DNA from: Azospirillum sp. TSH64
GTDB lineage: Bacteria > Pseudomonadota > Alphaproteobacteria > Azospirillales > Azospirillaceae
Assembly: GCF_003116035.1 (NCBI RefSeq)
Contig: NZ_LGQW01000015.1
Location: 2,387,669-2,435,900, forward strand
Direction: 5' to 3'
Length of the DNA: 48,232 bases
Positions 33,542-42,129 of this stretch are shown here, in pieces; position 1 is the stretch's first letter, and the number at the start of each line of letters is the position of its first letter. The notes below the pieces were generated by a model, which did no database searches, was not told the DNA's origin, and saw nothing but the letters and a program-made list of their open reading frames with translations. The position numbers and the translations under genes are program-made.

Positions 33542-34993
33542 ATGAGCAAACTGGACCCAGAAGTGGTCATCGATCTGACCTCGGCGAAAAAGGCGACGAT
33601 CCCCACGATCGCCCCCGGGCTGCTGCTTGCACTCTCGGATGGATTGGTCCTCGCCCTGGTGGGGTGGACGCTCAACCATTTCCTCGGCGCCGATGCGCTG
33701 ACCGAGCCGATGGAAGCCGCCGCCTGGCAGCGGTCGCTGGTGACCGGCCTGATGCTGGTGCCTCTGGTGAAGTCGGTGTTCGGCATCTACACGCTCGGAC
33801 GCTTCGACTACATGGAACGCACGAGACGGACTTTTCAGGCGGCCTTTCTGTGCTGCGCCGTGCTGGCGGTGCCGTTCATCGTGATGGAGGGCTTCCGCTC
33901 CTTCTTCGTGGAAGCGCTGTCGATCGCGCTGCTGGGCTTCGCGGTCACCTATGTCGCCGACCTGCTGCTGATCCAGGGCCTGCTGTCCAGCGCGCTGGAC
34001 TGGCGCACCCCGGTGATGATCGTCGGCGCCGGCCCGCAGGGTGCCGCCATCGCCGAGAAGCTGCAGCGCCTGCCCTGGCTCGGCATGCGGCCTGTCGGCT
34101 TCGTCGATGACGACGACAGCCTGTGGCAGACCCGCGTCGCCGGCCTGCCGGTGATGGGTCCGGTGGAACTGCTGGCAAAGTCGCCCGCCGTCGCCGGCCA
34201 GGCCAGCGCCGCCATCGTCGCCGACATGGGCCGCCACGGCAGCGACCTGACCGGCCTGGTCCGCACCCTGCCCTTCCGCCAGGTTTACTGCGTGCTGGGC
34301 GAAGGCAACGTCAGCGCCGTTGACGCGACGTACCACAACCTGCACGGTTCGCTGGCCCTGCGCGTCAGCGTCCGTCCGCCGACCGGTTACCTGCGGATCC
34401 GCCGCGCCATGGACATCGTCCTGTCGGCGATCCTGCTGGTCCTGGTGGCGCCGCTGATGCTGGGCCTTGCCGTCGCCATCCGGCTTGACAGCCCCGGCCC
34501 GGTGATGTTCCGCCAGAAGCGCTGGGCCGGCGGCAAGCAGACCTTCGACCTGCTGAAGTTCCGCTCCATGCATGTCGATGCGGAAGAGCAGCTGCAGCAT
34601 CTGCTGGCGAACGACCCGGTCGCCCGTGAAGAGTACATGACCTACCACAAGCTGACGGTCGACCCGCGCATCACCCCGCTCGGCCGCTTCCTGCGCAAGA
34701 CCTCGCTCGACGAGCTGCCGCAGCTGTGGAACATCTTGATGGGCGACATGAGCCTGATCGGCCCGCGCGCCTACATGCCGAAGGAACTGCCGGAGGTGGG
34801 TGACTCCGCCGCGGTGATCGGCACCGTCCGTCCGGGCCTGACCGGTTACTGGCAGGTGTCGGGACGCCACCGCACCACCTTCCAGGAGCGTGTGTCGATG
34901 GACGTCTTCTATGTCCGCAACTGCGGCCTGCTGTTCGACTTCTTCATCCTGTGCAAGACCGCGGTGATGGTCCTGAAGGGCGACGGGTCGTAA
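33542..34993 (+). CDS. Undecaprenyl-phosphate sugar-1-phosphate transferase (WbaP/ExoY-like)
   Basis: The 483-residue protein has an N-terminal block of about four or five membrane segments, a CoA-binding-like middle domain ([20 protein letters not shown]) and a C-terminal PHPT catalytic domain. The latter starts [18 protein letters not shown], then has [44 protein letters not shown] and [11 protein letters not shown]. It transfers a hexose-1-phosphate, usually galactose or glucose, to undecaprenyl phosphate to start each repeat unit. I choose ATG 33542 for the family N-terminus; the Shine-Dalgarno is weak. It is the first gene of the plus-strand EPS operon, but a terminator follows it. Confidence 0.93.
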   Translation: MSKLDPEVVIDLTSAKKATIPTIAPGLLLALSDGLVLALVGWTLNHFLGADALTEPMEAAAWQRSLVTGLMLVPLVKSVFGIYTLGRFDYMERTRRTFQAAFLCCAVLAVPFIVMEGFRSFFVEALSIALLGFAVTYVADLLLIQGLLSSALDWRTPVMIVGAGPQGAAIAEKLQRLPWLGMRPVGFVDDDDSLWQTRVAGLPVMGPVELLAKSPAVAGQASAAIVADMGRHGSDLTGLVRTLPFRQVYCVLGEGNVSAVDATYHNLHGSLALRVSVRPPTGYLRIRRAMDIVLSAILLVLVAPLMLGLAVAIRLDSPGPVMFRQKRWAGGKQTFDLLKFRSMHVDAEEQLQHLLANDPVAREEYMTYHKLTVDPRITPLGRFLRKTSLDELPQLWNILMGDMSLIGPRAYMPKELPEVGDSAAVIGTVRPGLTGYWQVSGRHRTTFQERVSMDVFYVRNCGLLFDFFILCKTAVMVLKGDGS

Positions 34994-35023
34994 CCCTACC
35001 CCACCCGAACCGGATGCCAGCCG

Positions 35024-35055
35024 GACCCCCGCGCCACTCGCGCGGGGGTCTTTTT
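35024..35055 (+). terminator. Rho-independent terminator after the initiating transferase
   Basis: A perfect 10-bp stem (35024-35033 with 35041-35050) has a 7-nt loop and the T-run at 35051-35055. Confidence 0.94.
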
Positions 35056-35241
35056 ATTGGAAACTCAGCATCCATTCCCTTTTTCGGGCGGCAAAGGGAG
35101 GGGGAAGCGCGAAAGCGGCTACCTCTTTCGGGCTTGGCCTCCTTCGGTCTAATGCCACCGCCCGGCTACGAGATGTGGGGTGTCGTCCGCATCTTCAGTG
35201 CTGCACAGCCGAACACGGTACGGCAGCCTAAGGGAAAGCCG

Positions 35242-36588
35242 ATGAAAATCCTGGATTTTCTGGAAAAAAGCATCGCCGTCATCGGCATCATCGCCTTCGG
35301 AGGCTCGGTGCTTCCGCTGATGCTGACCGGCGGCGACCCACTGGCGGGCGATCTGGAATCGGCCGGCGTCACCATCCTGTATGGCGGTCTCTACGTTCTG
35401 GTGCTGGCCGCCATCGCATTGCGGCCGTCAATCGCCTTCCAGATACCCTTCGCCAGCCCGGCGTTGACGGCGATGATCGCCTTCGCCTTCCTGACCGCGC
35501 TGTGGTCGCTGTTCCCGGACATCACGCTGCGCCGGTCGATCGCCTTCATGTTCACGACGGTGTTCGGCATCTGGCTCGCCCTGCGCTTCCGCTTCCCGGA
35601 GATCATGCGGCTGCTGGTGGTCGGGCTGTCGTTCCTGATGTTCGTCTCCTTCTTCATGATCTTCGCGATGCCGGCCATCGGCCTGGACAGCGCGCAGCAT
35701 GTCGGCGCCTGGAAGGGCGTGTTCTTCCAGAAGAACGTGACCGGCCGAATGATGGTCTGGCTGGTTCTGGCGCTGGTCTGGCTGGACTGGCAGAAGGAAA
35801 TGGGCCGCTGGCTCACCCGGCCGCTGATCCTGCTGGCGATGCTGCTGATCGTGATGAGCCGGTCCGGCACCGGCCTCGTCACCTCGCTCCTGGTGTCGGT
35901 GGCCCTGCTGTCGACCACCATGCTGCGCGGCAGCATCCGCAACTTCGCGCCCACCATGGCGCTGCTGCTGGCCCTGCTGGTGATCATGGTCACCGCCGGC
36001 GCGACCTTCTGGTACGACGTGCTCTATGCGCTGGGCCGCGACCCGACCCTGACCGGCCGCACCGTGCTGTGGGAACACATCGTCCACTCGGTCGGTGAGC
36101 GGCCGCTGCAAGGCTACGGTTATGCCGCCTACTGGTCCGGCTTCAACGGACCGGGCTCCAGCTTCACCCGTGACTGGGGCATCACCTCGGCCCACAGCGG
36201 CTGGCTGGAGCTGACGCTCGACCTCGGTCTCGTCGGTGTGGCGCTGGTGGTGGCGGTGCTGGGCCGCATGCTGTTCCAGGGCTTCTTCGCCGCCCGCTAC
36301 GGCAACAGCCGGCCCGAGGCCGCCTGGGCCTTCGCCGTCGGCTGCGCCCTGCTGGCGGTTTCGGTGTCCGAGAGCGTGTTCGCCGAGCGCCATTCGATGA
36401 ACTGGGTGATCGCCACCATCGCCGTCGTCCGGCTGATCCAGCAGAGCCGCTGGCAGCGCCTGCTGAACGACCGGGCAGCCGAAGAGCACCGCCTGCGCCG
36501 GAACGCCGCCGCCACCGCGCCCTCCCCCGCTTACGCCGGGCGGACCGCCTATGCCGGCCCCTATCCCGGCCCCCTGTCCCGGCACTAG
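35242..36588 (+). CDS. Wzy-like polymerase / O-antigen ligase family (ExoQ-like)
   Basis: The 448-residue protein has about 10-12 membrane helices. In the last third a long periplasmic loop has the O-antigen polymerase/ligase pattern: ALGRDPTLTGRTVLWEH, PLQGYGYAAYW and SAHSGWLELTLDLGLVGV, typical of ExoQ-like proteins. It polymerises lipid-linked repeat units outside the membrane. The ATG at 35242 has AAGGGAAAG upstream; a longer frame exists but starts in the terminator region. Confidence 0.92.
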   Translation: MKILDFLEKSIAVIGIIAFGGSVLPLMLTGGDPLAGDLESAGVTILYGGLYVLVLAAIALRPSIAFQIPFASPALTAMIAFAFLTALWSLFPDITLRRSIAFMFTTVFGIWLALRFRFPEIMRLLVVGLSFLMFVSFFMIFAMPAIGLDSAQHVGAWKGVFFQKNVTGRMMVWLVLALVWLDWQKEMGRWLTRPLILLAMLLIVMSRSGTGLVTSLLVSVALLSTTMLRGSIRNFAPTMALLLALLVIMVTAGATFWYDVLYALGRDPTLTGRTVLWEHIVHSVGERPLQGYGYAAYWSGFNGPGSSFTRDWGITSAHSGWLELTLDLGLVGVALVVAVLGRMLFQGFFAARYGNSRPEAAWAFAVGCALLAVSVSESVFAERHSMNWVIATIAVVRLIQQSRWQRLLNDRAAEEHRLRRNAAATAPSPAYAGRTAYAGPYPGPLSRH

Positions 36589-36655
36589 CGGCGGGGCGCT
36601 CCGGCCCCCCGTCCCCTGCGACCTTTCCCATTTCCCTTCGACCGAAGGCAGACCC

Positions 36656-37654
36656 ATGAGCCCGAAGAATCAGCCGGCAAGCAGCAACCGCCCGGCAAAC
36701 AGCGAACAGGCGATCGAAGATCAGGTGACCAACGAACAGGTTACCGTCGTCATCCCCACCCGCAACCGCCCGGACATGGTGATGCGGGCGGTGCGCAGCG
36801 CTCTCGACCAGACCTATCGCGACCTCGAGGTCATCGTGGTGATCGACGGGCCGGATCCGGCCACCGCCTCGCATCTGGCGACGCTGGCCGATCCGCGGCT
36901 GACCGTGATGGAGCTTGAGACGAACCACGGCGCCGCGGAGGCCCGCAATATCGGCGTGCGCGCCGCACGCGGCGGCTGGATCGCCTTCCTGGACGACGAC
37001 GACCATTGGATGCCGGAGAAGGTGGAGTTGCAGATGGCGGGCCGCCCGGCCGGCATCCGCTTCCCCATCGTCAGCTGCCGCTGCCAGGTGGTGACCGCCC
37101 GCGGCACCTTCGCCTGGCCCCGGCGTCTGGCCACCCCGGCCGACGCCATCGGCGATTACCTGTTCGTCCGCCGCGGGCTGTTCAAGGGCGAGACCTTCGC
37201 CCCGACCACCACGCTGCTGGCGCCCAAGGCGCTGCTGCTGCGCAACCCGGTCCCCAAATCCCGCTTCGACGATTGGGAATGGCTGATCACCTGCGGCCGG
37301 ATCGACGGCGTGGCGCTGGTGCATATCCCCGACGTGATGGCCGTCCATTACACCGAGGAGAACAACCGCGTCACGCTGTCGACCTGCCACAACATCAACC
37401 AGGCGCTGGAATGGGCCGAGTCGATGCGCGACCACCTGTCGCCGCGCGCCTATGCCAGCCTGCTGTTGCAGGCGACCGGCGGCGAGCAGGCGGCCCGCAC
37501 CGCCGGCACGCGCTGGCGGATCCTGAATTCGGCGCTGCGCGACGGCCAGCCGACGCCGATGGCGCTCGCCACCTTCACCATGCATTCGCTGATGCCGGTC
37601 GGCCTGCGCCGCCGCCTGCGGCAGGCCTTGTTCTCCGCGTCCGACGCTGCCTGA
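36656..37654 (+). CDS. Family 2 glycosyltransferase
   Basis: The 332-residue protein has the GT-A fold start VTVVIPTRNRPD (29-40), the NHGAAEARNIGVRAARGGWIAFLDDDD block with metal-binding DDDD (113-116), and a conserved DWEW motif later. It transfers a sugar from a nucleotide sugar to the lipid-linked EPS unit. Start ATG 36656 has GAAGG upstream; the first ~25 residues are Asn/Gln/Ser-rich and probably unstructured. The C-terminal half has no clear further motif. Confidence 0.91.
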   Translation: MSPKNQPASSNRPANSEQAIEDQVTNEQVTVVIPTRNRPDMVMRAVRSALDQTYRDLEVIVVIDGPDPATASHLATLADPRLTVMELETNHGAAEARNIGVRAARGGWIAFLDDDDHWMPEKVELQMAGRPAGIRFPIVSCRCQVVTARGTFAWPRRLATPADAIGDYLFVRRGLFKGETFAPTTTLLAPKALLLRNPVPKSRFDDWEWLITCGRIDGVALVHIPDVMAVHYTEENNRVTLSTCHNINQALEWAESMRDHLSPRAYASLLLQATGGEQAARTAGTRWRILNSALRDGQPTPMALATFTMHSLMPVGLRRRLRQALFSASDAA

Positions 37655-37677
37655 GCACGAAAAGGACCCCGACGCCT

Positions 37678-38880
37678 ATGGACAGCACCAACGACATCCG
37701 CACCCCCACCGGCCAACCGGATGCGCCCACCCGGACCGTCGTCGTGTTCGCGACGCCGGGCGCACTCGACGGCGGCGGCGGCATCGGCCGCATGACGGGC
37801 TATGTGGTCGACCAGTTCGACAGGTCGGGCACGACCCGCTCCATCATCCTCGACACCCGCGGTACCGGTAGCGTTCTGCTGTCACCCTTATATCTCGGCG
37901 TAACACTGGCAAGGCTGGGCTGGATCCTCGCCCGCCGCCGGGCCTCTGTCGTGCACATCAACGTGTCGGAGCGTGCGAGCTTCCTGCGCAAGGCGGCGGT
38001 CCAGCTGGTGTCGGGGCTGATGTCCTGCCCGACAGTCGTCCACCTGCACGGCGCCTCCTTCGTCGAGTTCTTTGAAGGCGGCATGTTCGCCCGCGGCATC
38101 AGCCGCTGGCTGTTCAACCGCTGCGGCCGGGTGGTGGTGCTGGGCGACAACTGGCGCGACTTCCTGGTCCAGTCGGTCCGCACCGACCCCCGCAAGATCC
38201 GGGTGCTCTACAACGCCGTGCCGGATGTCGGTGCCGATCTCGGCACGCGGACAGCGCCGGAGCCGGGCACCGTCCTGTCCCTGCTGGTGCTCGCCAACCT
38301 GTCCGAGCGCAAGGGCATCGGCTCGCTGCTGCGCGCCTGTGCGCTGCTGAAGCAGCGCGGCCAGCCCTTCCGGGTGACCATCGGCGGCGGCGGCGACGTC
38401 GACGGCTACCGCGCCATGGCAGCCGAGCTGGGAGTGGCGGAGGAATGCCGCTTCCTGGGCTGGATCGGCCGGGAGGAGGCGCACGCGCACATCCGGTCGC
38501 ACGACATGCTGCTGCTGCCCTCGACCCATGAAGGGTTGCCGATGGTGATCCTGGAGGCGCTGTCGGCGCAGCTGCCGGTCATCACCACGCCGGTGGGATC
38601 GATCCCGGAGGTGCTGACCGACGGCGAAACCGCCCGGATCATCCCGGTGAACGACCCCGGCGCGCTCGCCGATGCCGTCGTCGAGGTCGGGCACGACCCG
38701 GACCTCTATCGCCGGCTCGCCGAGAACGGCCGCCGCCTGTTCCTGAAACAGTTCGTCATCGACGCCTACGCCAAGTCGCTTCTGGCGATCTACCAGGAGC
38801 TGGACCGCGGCGCCGTCGAGCTTTCCGGGGACCTGGACAAGCTGGCCGGATCGGCCGCCGCCGCATCGAAACGGCGGTAG
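37678..38880 (+). CDS. Family 4 glycosyltransferase
   Basis: The 400-residue GT-B enzyme starts VVVFATPGALDGGGGIGRM (glycine-rich donor loop). It continues LLVLANLSERKGIG and FLGWIGREEAHAHI, and has the GT4 signature LPSTHEGLPMVILEALSAQLPVITTPVG, whose EGLPMVILE holds the donor-binding Glu pair. ATG 37678 has AAAGGA upstream. It is similar in layout to the enzyme at 39256, so the two may be paralogues that add successive sugars. Confidence 0.92.
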   Translation: MDSTNDIRTPTGQPDAPTRTVVVFATPGALDGGGGIGRMTGYVVDQFDRSGTTRSIILDTRGTGSVLLSPLYLGVTLARLGWILARRRASVVHINVSERASFLRKAAVQLVSGLMSCPTVVHLHGASFVEFFEGGMFARGISRWLFNRCGRVVVLGDNWRDFLVQSVRTDPRKIRVLYNAVPDVGADLGTRTAPEPGTVLSLLVLANLSERKGIGSLLRACALLKQRGQPFRVTIGGGGDVDGYRAMAAELGVAEECRFLGWIGREEAHAHIRSHDMLLLPSTHEGLPMVILEALSAQLPVITTPVGSIPEVLTDGETARIIPVNDPGALADAVVEVGHDPDLYRRLAENGRRLFLKQFVIDAYAKSLLAIYQELDRGAVELSGDLDKLAGSAAAASKRR

Positions 38881-39255
38881 GCCATGGTCACCCATATGTC
38901 GATGATCGGGTTAGAAAACAATCAATGCGGGCATAGCCGAAAGGGAGACGCACATGCACAGGTTGGGTAACCATACCGGCAGGCCAACCCGTTCGGTCGC
39001 TCCACAGCGTACGGATGCTGCATCGCGTAAACTTGCACGCGAACGCCGCCCGGCCTCCGGCCGCGACGCGTTCCAAAGGGCGGCAGCCCATCGGCCGCAC
39101 CGCGACGCACCTGTCACGGCCTGATCGTCGGGCCGGCAAGGACCAGAGGCCGAAAACATAACAAGCCCGCCGCAGCCGTCGAAAGACGGACGTCACACGG
39201 TAAAAGCCGGGGCGCAACGCAGGAAAGGCGGGCCGGGAAAGGATCAGGAGCGGAC
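38881..39255. other. Intergenic region within the EPS operon, 375 bp
   Basis: It separates the two GT4 genes. The only item seen is a possible 56-codon ORF (38954-39124). No terminator or clear promoter was found. Confidence 0.45.
38954..39124 (+). CDS. Possible 56-aa basic peptide ORF
   Basis: ATG 38954 follows AAGGGAG at about 7 nt. The product (MHRLGNHTGRPTRSVAPQRT start) is very basic, with many Arg, His and Ala and no membrane helix. Coding signal is weak and no family is recognised. The ribosome-binding site is the only support. Confidence 0.3.
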   Translation: MHRLGNHTGRPTRSVAPQRTDAASRKLARERRPASGRDAFQRAAAHRPHRDAPVTA

Positions 39256-40425
39256 ATGATCTATATCGTCTCCCCCGGCGGCACCCAGGAGAAAGGCGGA
39301 ATGGGCCGTGTGGTCGACAACTTCACGACCGACTTCCGGCAAAATTGCCCGGACGTGAAGTTCGAGGTGATCGACAGCTACGGCCCCGGCAAATTCCACC
39401 TGATGCCCCTCTATTTCGCGCGGGCGACCGCGCGGCTTGCCGGTTGCTTCGCCGCCGGCAAGGCCGATCTCGTGCACATCCATATGGCGGAATACGGCAG
39501 TGTCCTGCGCAAGGGCATCCTGATCGCCATGGCGCGCACCTTCGGCGTGCCGGTGATCCTGCATCTGCATGGCGGGCGCTTCCCCAAGCAGTTCAAGGAC
39601 GCCGGTCCGGTGATGCGCTGGGCGATCCGCCGCATGATGGCGATGACCAGCGAGATCGTCGTGCTGGGCGAGTTCTGGCGCGACTGGGTGGCCGAGGCCT
39701 TCGGGCCGGAGGCGCGGCAGCGCACCACCCTGCTCCACAACGCCGTGCCGGGTCCGGCATCGCCGCCGGTGCGCGACGATGCGGAGGAAGACTTCGCCGG
39801 TCCGGTCCGCCTGCTGTTCCTCGGCCGGCTGATCAAGCTGAAAGGCATCGACGTCCTGCTGAACGCGCTGGCGTCTCCCACCTGCCGCGACCGCAACTGG
39901 CAGGTCACCATCGCCGGGGACGGCGATCTGGAGACCTACCGCAGCCTCGCGACGGAACTGGGCATCGCCGACCGCGTGCGCTTCACCGGTTGGCTGGATC
40001 AGGCCGGCTGCCGGCGCGAACTGGCCGGCGCCCATGTGCTGGTCCAGCCCTCGATGTTCGAAGGCCTGCCGATGTCCGTCCTGGAAGCGATGGCGGAGGG
40101 GCTGAGCATCGTCGCCACCCCGGTCGGCAGCGTCCCCGACGCCATTGCCGACGGGGAGACCGGACTGCTCGTTCCGCCGGGCGATACGGCCGCGCTGGCC
40201 GATGCGCTGGCGCGGGTGATCGACGACCGCACCCTGCGTCGCAACCTCGGCGCCGGTGCCCGCGCGCGGTGGGAGCGCCAGTTTGACGTCGCCGTGTTCC
40301 GCGAACGGCTGCTGGAGATCTATCGCCGCAACGCGCGCGGCAGCCTGAGCGCATCGCCCGCCGTTCCCGCCGGCCCGGTTCCGGCCGCCGGACCGGCAGG
40401 CCATTCGAAGAGCACCACCGGCTGA
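39256..40425 (+). CDS. Family 4 glycosyltransferase
   Basis: The 389-residue GT-B enzyme has a start pattern of IYIVSPGGTQEKGGMGRVVD, VHIHMAEYGSVLRKG in the first domain, RLLFLGRLIKLKGIDVLL, and the signature PSMFEGLPMSVLEAMAEGLSIVATPVGSVPD. These mark a retaining GT4 transferase. The last ~30 residues are Pro/Ala-rich and probably disordered. AGGAG lies before the ATG. It resembles the GT4 at 37678. Confidence 0.92.
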   Translation: MIYIVSPGGTQEKGGMGRVVDNFTTDFRQNCPDVKFEVIDSYGPGKFHLMPLYFARATARLAGCFAAGKADLVHIHMAEYGSVLRKGILIAMARTFGVPVILHLHGGRFPKQFKDAGPVMRWAIRRMMAMTSEIVVLGEFWRDWVAEAFGPEARQRTTLLHNAVPGPASPPVRDDAEEDFAGPVRLLFLGRLIKLKGIDVLLNALASPTCRDRNWQVTIAGDGDLETYRSLATELGIADRVRFTGWLDQAGCRRELAGAHVLVQPSMFEGLPMSVLEAMAEGLSIVATPVGSVPDAIADGETGLLVPPGDTAALADALARVIDDRTLRRNLGAGARARWERQFDVAVFRERLLEIYRRNARGSLSASPAVPAGPVPAAGPAGHSKSTTG

Positions 40426-40503
40426 CCCGAAAAGCGGCAGAACTCTCCCGGTTCAGGCTGACCCAGCCAGGACCGGGAGTATCGACATGAAGGAAGGGGC
40501 ACC

Positions 40504-41436
40504 ATGAAAAACGCCATTGCCAATCTGGTGCGCTGGTCGGGATTCGGTGCGATGCAGCGGTTCCTGAAGGCGCGGAACGCGGTCACCATCGTCGTCTACC
40601 ACGATCCGGCCCCGGAGGTGCTGCGCGAGCATCTGCGCTGGTACGCCAAGCATTACGGCTTCACCACGCTCGATGCCGTCGCCACCGCGATGGAGACCGG
40701 CCGCTGGGACAAGCTGCCGGACTATCCGCTGGTCATCACCTTCGACGACGGGCATCGGAACAACACGGCGCTGGCGCCCTTGTTCCGCGAATTCGACCTG
40801 CGCCCGACCATCTACCTGTGCAGCCAGATCGTCGGCACGGGCCGCCCCTACTGGTGGAAGACCGCCGCCGCCGACGGCATCGGGGTGGAGCGGCTGAAGC
40901 GCGTGCCCGACCCGGAACGCCGCCGCCTGCTGGCCGAGGCCGGCAACGATCCCGACAAGGATGGCGACGACCGTCAGGCGATGACCTGGGACGAGATCGC
41001 GCGGATGACCGATGTCGCCGATTACGGCGCCCACACCCGCACCCATCCGATCCTTCTGCAATGCGACGACGACCGCTGCTCCGACGAGATCGCCCTGTGC
41101 CGTGCCGAGCTGGAGGAGGCGCTGGGCCGGTCCTGCCGGCACTTCGCCTTCCCCAACGGCGATTTCAGCGACCGCGAGGTGGAGGAGATCCGGCGTGCCG
41201 GCTACCGCACCGCCCGCACCATCGATCCCGGCTTCAACGACGCCTCCAGCGATCCCCTGCGGCTGAAGGCCTTCCCGGTGTCCGACGACGCCACCGTGGA
41301 GTGGCTGAGCGTCCAGCTGACCGGCATCCCGGCCTGGCTGCGCAAGCGCAAGGCCGCGGGCACCGGCGATTCGGCCAATGGGGCAACGCCCGAATGGACA
41401 GGTTCGATGGTAAAGCCGAAGTCGGCAGGCGTATGA
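40504..41436 (+). CDS. Polysaccharide deacetylase (NodB-homology, CE4)
   Basis: The 310-residue protein has the CE4 metal and catalytic motifs: TFDDG with D81 and D82, the HTRTH pair (H177, H181) and FAFPNGDFSD. This is the metal triad of NodB-type deacetylases, which remove N- or O-acetyl groups from glycans. There is no clear signal peptide, although the N-terminus is weakly hydrophobic, so it may act on the lipid-linked precursor in the cytoplasm. AAGGA lies before the ATG. It is the last gene of the EPS operon proper, before a 331-bp gap. Confidence 0.9.
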   Translation: MKNAIANLVRWSGFGAMQRFLKARNAVTIVVYHDPAPEVLREHLRWYAKHYGFTTLDAVATAMETGRWDKLPDYPLVITFDDGHRNNTALAPLFREFDLRPTIYLCSQIVGTGRPYWWKTAAADGIGVERLKRVPDPERRRLLAEAGNDPDKDGDDRQAMTWDEIARMTDVADYGAHTRTHPILLQCDDDRCSDEIALCRAELEEALGRSCRHFAFPNGDFSDREVEEIRRAGYRTARTIDPGFNDASSDPLRLKAFPVSDDATVEWLSVQLTGIPAWLRKRKAAGTGDSANGATPEWTGSMVKPKSAGV

Positions 41437-41767
41437 CCCTGAGCGCCGACGCCAAGCCGAACGTCAAGCGTCCCGCGACAAGCTCTATTACGGGACAACA
41501 GAGTGGCTAACCACAGACTTCAATCCACTCCTATCCTTTGAGCCCTCGCAAACCACCGCGAGCATCACAATAAAATTGCATATCAGGCGGATGCGAGAAC
41601 AAGGAGCCGGAAAACAGCGGGACACATGACAGGGGGTAGCCGGACCTACCCCCAACAGCGTCCCGGCCGAACACCCGGCTCCCCGTTCAAACCGACCGAA
41701 CCCCCGTTACGACACCCCCCTTTACGACACCCCAAGTCGACCGAACCCAGCAGGAGTTTTCAGAGAC
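41437..41767. other. Intergenic region before the ACP cassette, 331 bp
   Basis: No gene is supported. It includes an A+T-richer part (about 41555-41600) suited to a promoter and a 12-bp direct repeat (TTACGACACCCC at 41707-41718 and 41722-41733, 15-bp period). The repeat could be a regulator site just upstream of the start of the carrier-protein gene. Confidence 0.5.
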
Positions 41768-42061
41768 ATGCGGACCGCCACACTGACCGACACGACCCTG
41801 ACCGCTCCCGCCCTGCCGGAAATCCGCGCCTTCATCGTGGAGAATTTCTTGCTCGGCAAGGACTCCGGCTTCGACAACAGCGAATCCCTGTTGGAATCGG
41901 GGATCATCGACAGCACCGGCATCATGCACGTCGTCGCCTTCCTGGAAGAGCGCTTCGGCATCGCCGTGGATGACGACGACATGGTCGCCGACAACCTGGA
42001 ATCGGTGGAGCGCATCGCCGCCTTCGTCGGCCGCAAGCAGGAACTGCGCAACGCCGCCTGA
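41768..42061 (+). CDS. Acyl carrier protein of the EPS-linked cassette
   Basis: The 97-residue protein carries the phosphopantetheine serine S49 in GIIDSTGIMHV, an atypical DST form rather than DSL. The body is acidic (LEERFGIAVDDDDMVADN), as in stand-alone carriers of secondary metabolism. The first ~15 residues are Thr/Ala-rich. AGGAG precedes the ATG. It is the first gene of the five-gene cassette, and the ligase that follows is its expected loading enzyme. Confidence 0.87.
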   Translation: MRTATLTDTTLTAPALPEIRAFIVENFLLGKDSGFDNSESLLESGIIDSTGIMHVVAFLEERFGIAVDDDDMVADNLESVERIAAFVGRKQELRNAA

Positions 42062-42129
42062 TCCGGCAGGATCGCCAGGGCGAGCGGCCAAGAGACGGGC
42101 ACCGAAGACGGGCGAAGAAGGACACCACC

